Assembly: GCA_034434895.1 (NCBI GenBank)
Contig: DAOTYI010000084.1
Span: forward strand, 1 to 12,999
DNA from: DAOTXL01 sp034434895
Lineage (GTDB): Bacteria > Chloroflexota > Anaerolineae > JAAYZQ01
Length of the DNA: 12,999 nucleotides
Direction of reading: 5' to 3'
A model generated the notes under the pieces. The model searched no databases. It had not been told where the DNA came from and was given only the letters and a program-made list of their open reading frames with translations. Position numbers and translations under genes: made by a program. Shown here one piece after another: positions 5,889 to 11,848 of the stretch; the first letter of the stretch is position 1; every line of letters starts with the position of its first letter.

Positions 5889-6039
5889 TACGTGCGGAGG
5901 ATTCCGCGAGATACACATTCACCCCTCTCCACAGGGCGAGGGGTGGGAGGAGGGTGGGGCCTGGGAAGGGTGAGACATCCCTGTCGGTTACAGCCCCTGC
6001 CTCCACCGCAGCTCCTTTGCCCGTCGAGAAGGGGGCAAT
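5889..6039 (+). other. structured leader of the potassium transporter operon, G-quadruplex motif
   Basis: With the two promoters this fills the 309-base gap between tsaD and the transporter gene. Structures seen: a GCGGA/TCCGC hairpin with a four-base loop (5894-5907); a hairpin with eight-base arms CACCCCTC/GAGGGGTG (5920-5927 with 5938-5945); and G runs at 5940-5943, 5945-5947, 5952-5954, 5956-5959, 5963-5965 and 5968-5970, which satisfy the G3+N1-7 quadruplex rule on the sense strand. The first G runs are shared with the second hairpin, so the two folds exclude each other. TGCGG (5893-5897) can pair with CCGCA (6006-6010), closing the whole leader. The usual c-di-AMP riboswitch core was not recognised. 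Confidence 0.45.
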
Positions 6040-7995
6040 TTGCGTCAGAAAAAGATGATCACCATTGAAGGAGAGAACGGGACCACCGTTTTGCGCCATA
6101 CGGCCGACTCTCAGCCACCCCGTTCGTGGCGCACCTGGCTGATCGGCCGGCCGCTGCCCACGGCCGACGCGCCACATCAGACGATCCGCAAGATCGTCGG
6201 TCTGGCCGTCTTTGCCTCCGACGCGCTGTCATCCACGGCGTATGCCACCCAGGAGATGCTGGTCATCCTGGCTTTTGCCGGGACGACAGCTTTTGGGCTG
6301 GTCTTTCCCCTGTCGGTGGCGATCGTTGTGCTGCTGGCCATCGTCACCCTCTCCTATGTTCAGGTCATCCATGCCTATCCAAACGGCGGGGGGGCTTATA
6401 TTGTAGCCCGTGACAATCTGGGGGACTGGATGGCCCAGGTGGCCGGCGCGGCCCTGCTCACCGACTATATCCTGACGGTAGCTGTCTCGGTCTCTTCGGG
6501 CGTGGCGCAGATCACCTCAGCCTTCCCTGCCTTCTTTCCCTATCGGGTGCTGCTGTCGGTGGGCCTGGTGCTGGTGATCATGCTGGTCAACCTGCGGGGG
6601 GTTCGAGAGTCGGGTGCCGTCTTTTCCATCCCCAGCTACTTTTTTCTGGGCATGATGTTTCTGACGGTGGGCATCGGCTTTGTCCGCTACCTGACCGGGA
6701 CCCTGGGCCGGGTGGTCAACCCGCCTCTCCTGGAGGTCGCTGCCGTCCGCGTGCTCACCCCATTTCTGATTTTGCGCGCCTTTTCCAGCGGCACAGCCGC
6801 CCTCACCGGCGTGGAGGCCATTTCCAACGGCATCACCGCCTTCCGGGAGCCGCGCAGCCGCAATGCGGCGATCACTCTGGTCTGGATGTCGGCCATCCTG
6901 GGGACGCTGTTCCTGGCCATCAGCTTCCTGTCCCTGCCGATCGGAGCCATCCCTTCGGAGCAGGAGACGGTGATCTCGCAACTGGCGCGCACTGTGTTCA
7001 GAGGACAGGGGGCGCTCTATCTGGGTGTCATTTCTGCCACCACCCTCATCCTGATCATGGCCACCAACACCTCCTTTGCCGGCTTTCCGCGCCTGAGCGC
7101 CCTGTTGGCGGAGGATGGCTTCCTGCCCCGGCAACTGGCCTTTCGGGGCAGCCGGCTGGTCTATTCGCGGGGGATTATGGCCCTGGCGGCTGCTGCTTCG
7201 CTGTTGATCGTTCTGTTTCGGGCCAGTGTGACGGCCCTGATCCCGTTGTATGCCATCGGTGTGTTCCTGTCCTTTACCCTGGCCCAGGTGGGGATGGCCC
7301 GCCGCTGGTGGAGGAGCGGTCACCTGGCGCCGGGGCAGGAGGTTGCAGGCCAGGGTCGGGTCCTGCGCTGCGAGCCGGGCTGGCAACCCAAGATGATAGC
7401 CAACAGCATTGGGGCCCTGTGCACCGGCATGGTGATGGTCATCTTTGCTATCACCAAATTCCGTGACGGGGCCTGGCTCGTTCTGCTGCTGATGCCGGCT
7501 CTGGTGGCCATCTTTTCTGCCATCCATCGCCACTATCAAAACCTGGCCAGGCACCTTTCCCTGGAGCACTATGGAGCGCCGCCGCCTATCTCACGGCACC
7601 GGGTGATCCTGCCCATCAGCGGGGTACACCGGGGCAGCCTGGCTGCCCTGCGCTATGCTCGCTCCCTATCGGAGGATGTGACGGCGGTGTTTGTGGCTAT
7701 GGACCCGGCCGAGGCGGACAAGATCAGGCAAAAGTGGGAAAAGTGGGGCGATGGGGTCCGGCTGGTGATCCTGGATTCCCCCTACCGGCTGCTGTTGGAG
7801 CCGCTGCTGGGTTACATTCAACAGGTTGCCAGGCAGCGCCAGCCCAATGAAGTGATCACTATCGTCGTGCCGCAGTTTGTGCCCCGGCGCTGGTGGACCA
7901 ATCTGCTCCACACCCAGGCGGCCTGGATGCTGCGGCTGGCCCTGCTGTTCAAACCGGGGATTGTCATCACCGACGTGCCGTATCAGGTGGAGTAG
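6040..7995 (+). CDS. KimA-like APC-superfamily potassium transporter
   Basis: 651 residues: an APC-fold membrane part (about 48-500, around 12 hydrophobic spans) and a cytosolic C-terminal domain of universal-stress-protein type (RHRVILPISGVHRGSLAAL, from 519). It resembles the Bacillus subtilis proton-coupled K+ importer KimA. The K+-site residues I recall for KimA (D36, Y43, Y118, T121, S125, T230, E233, Y377) all have counterparts at near-constant offset: D61 and Y68 in FASDALSSTAYAT; Y143, T146 and S150 in TDYILTVAVSV; T256 and E259 in ALTGVEA; Y404 in IPLYAIG. K+ import is therefore well supported. The start is TTG at 6040 with AAGGGGG at 6029-6035; ATG 6055 is an alternative with a poorer binding site. 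It is followed after 22 bases by two RCK genes, which likely gate it. An amino-acid permease is the less likely alternative. Confidence 0.88.
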   Translation: MRQKKMITIEGENGTTVLRHTADSQPPRSWRTWLIGRPLPTADAPHQTIRKIVGLAVFASDALSSTAYATQEMLVILAFAGTTAFGLVFPLSVAIVVLLAIVTLSYVQVIHAYPNGGGAYIVARDNLGDWMAQVAGAALLTDYILTVAVSVSSGVAQITSAFPAFFPYRVLLSVGLVLVIMLVNLRGVRESGAVFSIPSYFFLGMMFLTVGIGFVRYLTGTLGRVVNPPLLEVAAVRVLTPFLILRAFSSGTAALTGVEAISNGITAFREPRSRNAAITLVWMSAILGTLFLAISFLSLPIGAIPSEQETVISQLARTVFRGQGALYLGVISATTLILIMATNTSFAGFPRLSALLAEDGFLPRQLAFRGSRLVYSRGIMALAAAASLLIVLFRASVTALIPLYAIGVFLSFTLAQVGMARRWWRSGHLAPGQEVAGQGRVLRCEPGWQPKMIANSIGALCTGMVMVIFAITKFRDGAWLVLLLMPALVAIFSAIHRHYQNLARHLSLEHYGAPPPISRHRVILPISGVHRGSLAALRYARSLSEDVTAVFVAMDPAEADKIRQKWEKWGDGVRLVILDSPYRLLLEPLLGYIQQVARQRQPNEVITIVVPQFVPRRWWTNLLHTQAAWMLRLALLFKPGIVITDVPYQVE

Positions 7996-8017
7996 TGCAT
8001 AGTGGAGCGAGGTGGGG

Positions 8018-8677
8018 ATGAAGATTATCGTGGTGGGGTGTGGCCGGGTGGGGGCCGAGCTGGCCTACCGCCTGTTTCGGAGGGGCCACGAGGTGACGGT
8101 GGTGGACCCGGTGGCCGCCGCGTTTGAGAATCTGCCCCCCGACTTTCGGGGGCGGACGGTGCAGGGGGAGGCGCTGAACCAGGATGTCCTGAGCCGGGCC
8201 GGGATTGAACAGGCCGACGGCCTGGCTGCTGTGACCAACTCCGACTCGCTCAACGCCGTGGTGGCCCGCGTTGCCCGGCATGTGTACCACCTGACCAATG
8301 TGGTGGTGCGCAACTACGATCCGGGCTGGCGGCCCCTGCTGGAAGCCATCGGCCTGCAGGTGGTCAGTTCCTCCAGTTGGGGGGCCAGGCGGATCGAGGA
8401 GCTGTTGCACCAGACCGAAGTCCGGTGTGTGTTTTCGGCCGGCAACGGCGAGGTCGGGATCTATGAATTTGAAGTGCCCCAGGCCTGGCACGGCCGTCCC
8501 CTCCGGGAGCTTTTGCCCCAAGACCGGTGCCTGGCCGTGGCGATCACCCGGGCCGGCCAGGCGATGTTGCCCCTGGCTGTGGCCCACCTGCAGACAGGCG
8601 ATGTGGTGCTTGTGAGTGCTACCCTGGAAGGGGTAGAATGGCTGCGCCGGCAGCTTGCCCGGCCGGAGGAGGGATAG
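8018..8677 (+). CDS. TrkA-family potassium uptake regulator, single RCK unit (first of two)
   Basis: 219 residues. It has an RCK N-terminal Rossmann domain with the dinucleotide loop VVGCGRVGAELA (5-16) and Asp30 at the end of the second strand (HEVTVVD), which favours NAD(H) over NADP(H). TNSDSLNAVVARVAR (73-87) is the typical helix region. An RCK C-terminal domain follows (about 133-215: GEVGIYEFEVP, GRPLRELLPQDRCLAVAITRAG, GDVVLVSATLEGVEWL). It is about half the size of E. coli TrkA, which has two such units, and similar to KtrA. The start is ATG 8018; a GTG six bases earlier is in frame but puts less spacing to the GGAGCGAGG binding site. It follows the transporter gene after 22 bases and abuts the second RCK gene. 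Likely a cytosolic gating subunit answering to nucleotide or c-di-AMP; the ligand is not evident from sequence. Confidence 0.87.
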   Translation: MKIIVVGCGRVGAELAYRLFRRGHEVTVVDPVAAAFENLPPDFRGRTVQGEALNQDVLSRAGIEQADGLAAVTNSDSLNAVVARVARHVYHLTNVVVRNYDPGWRPLLEAIGLQVVSSSSWGARRIEELLHQTEVRCVFSAGNGEVGIYEFEVPQAWHGRPLRELLPQDRCLAVAITRAGQAMLPLAVAHLQTGDVVLVSATLEGVEWLRRQLARPEEG

Positions 8678-9427
8678 ATGTTTGTCGTGGTTGCCGGGGG
8701 CGGGCGGACAGGATCGCAGTTGGCCAGGCTGTTGCTCGCCCAGAACCACAAGGTGCGGGTGGTGGAACACCGACGCGAGGTGCTCCCCCATCTCCATCGG
8801 GAGTTGCCCACCGAAGCGATCTACGAAGGCCACGCCACCGACCCGCAGGTGCTCGAACAGGCCGGCGTGGGCCAGGCTCAGGTGCTGGCAGCCTGCACGG
8901 CCAATGACGCCGACAATCTGATGATCTGCTTCTGGGCCCGGACCCGCTACCAGGTGCCCCGCATCATCGCCCAGATCAACGACCCACGCAATGCCTGGCT
9001 CTTTGACAGCAAGTTCCACGTGGACGTGGCCCTCAACCGCTCAGAGATCCTGGCCAAGCTGATCGCCGAGGAGATGTCGTTGGGGGATATGATGACCCTG
9101 CTCAAGCTGCGGCGCGGCCAGTACTCCGTGGTCGAGGAAAAGATCCCTGCCGGAGCGCAGGCGGTGGGGATGGCCATCCGCGATCTGGGCCTGCCGGCGG
9201 AGTGTAACATCGCGGCCATTATCCGTCATGGGAAGATGGTTGTGCCCCACGGCGGGACGGTCCTGAAGGTGGGGGATGAAGTGCTGGCTGTGACCGACAG
9301 CGAAGGGGCCGGTCGCCTGGCCGCCCTGCTGGCCCCCCCGCCGGCAGAAAAGGCCGAACCGCCCCCGCCCACAGCCGGTCGAGGCAGGCGGAAGACAGGT
9401 CGGGCGCGAAAGGTGGGCCCGACTTAG
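8678..9427 (+). CDS. TrkA-family potassium uptake regulator, single RCK unit (second of two)
   Basis: 249 residues. The start codon directly follows the stop of the first RCK gene, with GGAGGAGGG inside that gene as binding site. The Rossmann loop is VVAGGGRTGSQLA (4-16), with Glu30 at the end of strand two. TANDADNLMICFWART (74-89), then RIIAQINDP (95-103), match the RCK N-terminal domain better than its partner does. The RCK C-terminal domain spans about 145-218 (YSVVEEKIPAGA, AIIRHGKMVVP, LKVGDEVLAVTDSEG). A 30-residue tail (220-249) is Pro-rich then strongly basic (GRGRRKTGRARK), which is not usual for RCK proteins; it might bind membrane lipid or nucleic acid, or be disordered. It probably forms a mixed ring with the 219-residue protein beneath the KimA-like transporter. 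No Trk/Ktr membrane subunit is in the window, so it could instead serve one encoded elsewhere. Confidence 0.88.
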   Translation: MFVVVAGGGRTGSQLARLLLAQNHKVRVVEHRREVLPHLHRELPTEAIYEGHATDPQVLEQAGVGQAQVLAACTANDADNLMICFWARTRYQVPRIIAQINDPRNAWLFDSKFHVDVALNRSEILAKLIAEEMSLGDMMTLLKLRRGQYSVVEEKIPAGAQAVGMAIRDLGLPAECNIAAIIRHGKMVVPHGGTVLKVGDEVLAVTDSEGAGRLAALLAPPPAEKAEPPPPTAGRGRRKTGRARKVGPT

Positions 9428-9516
9428 TCTGAAAAGCTTACCACAAAGACACAAAGGCCACAAAGGAACACGAAGGAAACGAATAAAAACCCTTTGTGTC
9501 TGGGTGGTTTTCAGAC
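9427..9516. repeat. imperfect inverted repeat between convergent genes
   Basis: The left part begins at the last base of the RCK stop codon: GTCTGAAAA (9427-9435), five extra bases, then CCACAAAGACACAAAGG (9441-9457). The right part (9491-9516) is CCTTTGTGTCTGGGTGGTTTTCAGAC without the last six bases shown, i.e. CCTTTGTGTCTGGGTGGTTT plus TCAGAC, and pairs with it with one bulge and two mismatches. The intervening bases repeat the CACAAAGG word. It fills nearly all of the 115-base gap to corA and likely stops transcription from both sides. Confidence 0.65.
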
Positions 9517-9542
9517 AGGCTCTCAGGTCTGGTCTACGCCGG

Positions 9543-10532
9543 TTACATCCAGGCCCGTTTTCGCATCCACAGATACATGCCGAACGGGGTCAGGACCATC
9601 AGGAGCAACGTCAGCCCAAAGGCCATCCTGTCCGTCCACCCATTCAGCGCAGCGGTCACCGGCTGGAAAAAGTTCATGCCAAAGAAACCGGCCAGGAACG
9701 AGATCGGCATAAACAGGGTGGTGATGAGGGTCAGCGTCTTCATGATCTCGTTCATCCGGTTGTTGATGACCGACAGGTAGGTATCCAGCGCCCCCCCCAC
9801 CAGGTCCCGCATGGATTCATTGAGGTCGTGCAGCCGGACCAGGTGATCGTACACGTCGCGGAAAAAGATGCGGCTGTCGGCATCAATGGTGGCATAGTCA
9901 TCGCGGGCCAGCCTGTTGAGCACCTCTCGTTGGGGCATGAGGATGCGGCGCTGGTGGAGCAGCGCCCGCTTGAGGGCAAACAGGTGCTCGACGGTGGTCG
10001 GGTCCGGCCTGTCGAAAATCTGGTCCTCGAAGCGGTCAATGGCCTCGTCCATCCGTTCGACCACCGGCATATAGCTGGTCACCAGTTCGTCGGCCAGCCG
10101 GTAGAGGAGGTGGTCCGCCCCCTTTTGCAGATGGCGCTCGTCCCGCCGGCAAAGCTCCCATACCCGCTCCACGGCGGCGATGGGCTGCTCATGATAGGTC
10201 ACCAGAAAGTTTCGGCCCAAAAAGATGTCCAGCTCCGGCGCCTCCAGCCGCCCATCCTCCTGGCCGTCAAAAATCATGGCGTGTAACACCAGGTACAGGT
10301 AGGTCCCCCAGTCGTCCACTTTGGGCACGTGAGATTCCTGCAGGGCGTCATCCACGGCCAGCGGGTGAAAGCCGAACGTTTCGAGCAGGATCGGCTCACA
10401 TACCTCCGGCGGCTCGGCCAGCAGGTCCACCCACAGCAGGCCCTCCGGGTCTTGTAACAGGGTGCCAAATTCTTCCACCGCCAGGTCGGTGCGCATCTGC
10501 CCGTCCCGTGGGCGATAGAGCGAGCGGATCAT
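9543..10532 (-). CDS. corA: CorA family magnesium/cobalt transport protein
   Basis: 329 residues from ATG 10530-10532, with AGGGAGG five bases upstream; an in-frame start 11 codons earlier lacks a better site. CorA is a homopentameric Mg2+ (Co2+, Ni2+) channel. The long cytosolic part has the usual beta start (LLWVDL near 32-37), FGFHPLAVDDAL (53-64), FLVTYHEQPI (109-118) and a long helix with VERMDEAIDRFEDQIF and NLNESMRDL-like LHDLNESMRDL (234-244). Two C-terminal membrane spans follow (about 264-286 and 303-325). The signature GMNF (285-288) ends the first span. The following loop reads FQPVTAALNGWTDR, without the common MPEL acid residue, a variation also found in other CorA relatives. 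The protein ends with basic RKRAWM. It converges on the K+ operon and diverges from the PAP2 gene with its own promoter. Confidence 0.95.
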   Translation of the reverse strand: MIRSLYRPRDGQMRTDLAVEEFGTLLQDPEGLLWVDLLAEPPEVCEPILLETFGFHPLAVDDALQESHVPKVDDWGTYLYLVLHAMIFDGQEDGRLEAPELDIFLGRNFLVTYHEQPIAAVERVWELCRRDERHLQKGADHLLYRLADELVTSYMPVVERMDEAIDRFEDQIFDRPDPTTVEHLFALKRALLHQRRILMPQREVLNRLARDDYATIDADSRIFFRDVYDHLVRLHDLNESMRDLVGGALDTYLSVINNRMNEIMKTLTLITTLFMPISFLAGFFGMNFFQPVTAALNGWTDRMAFGLTLLLMVLTPFGMYLWMRKRAWM

Positions 10533-10585
10533 GGTGCCTCCCTCTGGAAAAACAGCGGATTGCACGGGGTGCCATCCCGACCTGC

Positions 10586-10615
10586 ATTGTATAATGAAAC
10601 CGGTGGAAAAGTCAA
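10586..10615 (-). promoter_or_regulatory. corA promoter
   Basis: On the minus strand, TTGACT (10615-10610) and TACAAT (10591-10586) each match five of six consensus bases, with an 18-base spacer. The transcript would start near 10579 and have a leader of about 47 bases. No magnesium-responsive leader structure is evident in so short a leader. Confidence 0.6.
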
Positions 10616-10658
10616 TGTCCGGCCCCGGCCATGAAGCGCAGGGGAGCAGAAGAACGAT

Positions 10659-10687
10659 TTGACACTCCTCTGGCCCTGACGTATAAT
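10659..10687 (+). promoter_or_regulatory. perfect-consensus sigma70 promoter of the PAP2 gene
   Basis: TTGACA (10659-10664), a 17-base spacer and TATAAT (10682-10687) form an exact consensus promoter. Transcription should begin near 10694, about 100 bases before the PAP2 start codon. This and the divergent corA promoter occupy the 260-base gap; their -35 boxes are 43 bases apart. Confidence 0.85.
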
Positions 10688-10693
10688 GGCTGA

Positions 10694-10716
10694 TGGCCGG
10701 GCGATTGAACCGGCCA
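10694..10716 (+). other. stem-loop at predicted 5' end of the PAP2 transcript
   Basis: TGGCCGG (10694-10700) pairs perfectly with CCGGCCA (10710-10716) across a nine-base loop. It sits exactly at the predicted transcription start, so it would protect or structure the mRNA 5' end. The rest of the leader, to 10792, shows only the GGAGGG ribosome binding site. Confidence 0.45.
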
Positions 10717-10792
10717 CCAGAGCCGAATTCTGCCCACCCGCTGTTCCTGACAGGGCCGGCGGGAATCGTTGAGGAATGGCGGAGGGAAGATC

Positions 10793-11722
10793 ATGGGGGA
10801 GTGGTTGCAATCGTTGCTACCGTGGGGGACGGAGGCGATCGTCTGGGTTCAGTCGTTCAGCCCCCCGTGGCTGGAAGCCATCTTTCAGTTTTTCACCTAT
10901 CTGGGTTACGAACAGTTTTACCTGATTCTGTTGCCCTTTGTCTATTGGTGTCTGGACCGCAGGATCGGGGTTGGCCTGGGCTATCTGGCGATGGGTTCAG
11001 CCTGGCTCAACAGCCTGGTCAAGTATGCCTTCCGCCTCCCCCGCCCCACCGACCCGCGCATCCGGGTGCCGCTGCCTGAAACCAGCCCGTCGTTCCCCAG
11101 CGGCCATGCCCAAAATGCCGTTGCCAACTGGGGCTACCTGGCCGGCCGTTTTCGCAACCGCCTCTTCCAGGTTGTGGCCATCGTCGTCATAGTGGGCATC
11201 GGCCTGTCCCGGATTGTGCTGGGGGTCCACTTTCCCCAGGATGTGATCGGCGGCTGGCTGATCGGCCTGGTCCTGCTGCTGGTCTTTTGCCGGGCCGAGC
11301 CAAAGGTGAGCCGCTGGATCGGCAGTCAGAGTACGGCGGTCCAACTGGCACTGGCCGTTGGAGTTCCCCTGCTGTTCCTGTTCCTGCACCCGGCCGACAA
11401 TGCCGGCCTGTATCCGGCCGAAGGGGCCCTCACCCCCATGAGTGCCCTGGCGGGCATGGGCCTTGGTCTGGTCATGGAGCGGCGCTGGCTGCGCTTTCGG
11501 GTGGACGGCGTCTGGTGGCGGCGGGGCCTGCGTTTCCTGGTGGGCCTGCTTGTGACCGGGATCGTGTACGCCGGCCCCAAACTGATCTCCCCGGCAGAGA
11601 TGGCCTGCGGTCTGGAGGCAGCGGTGCGGGTGGCGCGCTATCTCCTGCTGGGCTGGGTTGTCACTTTCCTGTGCCCCTGGCTCTTTGTCGAACTGCGGCT
11701 GGCCGGGCGGGAAGAGCGGTAG
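10793..11722 (+). CDS. membrane phosphatase of the PAP2 family
   Basis: 309 residues from ATG 10793 (MGEWLQSLLPW), with GGAGGG seven bases upstream. It has the three PAP2 phosphatase motifs: KYAFRLPRP (77-85), PSGH (102-105) and SRIVLGVHFPQD (139-150), with the catalytic histidines of the second and third motifs present. These enzymes remove phosphate from lipid or isoprenyl (di)phosphates at the outer membrane face; undecaprenyl-diphosphate or phosphatidic acid are the usual substrates, and the sequence alone does not choose. Around eight hydrophobic spans are visible, two or three more than a minimal PAP2 enzyme: after the core (about 30-165) come extra spans near 182-198, 213-228, 243-260 and 280-298. 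That C-terminal extension is of the type seen in longer PAP2 relatives. It has a very strong promoter and stands as a single gene. Confidence 0.9.
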   Translation: MGEWLQSLLPWGTEAIVWVQSFSPPWLEAIFQFFTYLGYEQFYLILLPFVYWCLDRRIGVGLGYLAMGSAWLNSLVKYAFRLPRPTDPRIRVPLPETSPSFPSGHAQNAVANWGYLAGRFRNRLFQVVAIVVIVGIGLSRIVLGVHFPQDVIGGWLIGLVLLLVFCRAEPKVSRWIGSQSTAVQLALAVGVPLLFLFLHPADNAGLYPAEGALTPMSALAGMGLGLVMERRWLRFRVDGVWWRRGLRFLVGLLVTGIVYAGPKLISPAEMACGLEAAVRVARYLLLGWVVTFLCPWLFVELRLAGREER

Positions 11723-11750
11723 AAGCCTGCCGGGCCTCGGCCATAGGGGA

Positions 11751-11787
11751 CACGGATGACACAGATTTCACGGATGAACACGGATGA
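11751..11787 (+). repeat. short tandem repeat, CACGGATGA units
   Basis: The 9-mer CACGGATGA occurs exactly at 11751-11759, 11769-11777 and 11779-11787, with a degenerate unit CACAGATTT at 11760-11768. It lies in the 126-base gap between the convergent PAP2 and kinase genes. A second degenerate word pattern (GCGTTCTCTGCGTGCCCGGC, 11810-11829) follows. Relatives of both kinds fill intergenic DNA in many environmental genomes, from memory. Confidence 0.7.
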
Positions 11788-11848
11788 TCGAACAGGACTT
11801 GTGCAATTGCGTTCTCTGCGTGCCCGGCGGTGAAAATAAGGAGGTTTT

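Noticed and set aside
5889..6039. c-di-AMP (ydaO-type) riboswitch before the KimA-like gene
   Set aside because: Looked for because KimA genes often carry it. A long-range pairing and GGGTGAGAC/CCCTGTCGG words exist, but the conserved core blocks were not recognisable. A covariance-model search would decide.
5731..6177. Upstream extension of tsaD to a 497-codon frame
   Set aside because: The extension runs through the divergent promoter region and into the KimA-like gene; TsaD homology and an AGGAGG site place the start at 5730.
8012..8017. GTG start two codons upstream for the first RCK gene
   Set aside because: ATG 8018 begins directly with MKIIVVGCG, the normal RCK N-terminus, and is better spaced from the ribosome binding site.
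11723..11848. CRISPR-like array at the CACGGATGA repeats
   Set aside because: Units are nine bases and contiguous, without spacers; no cas genes nearby.
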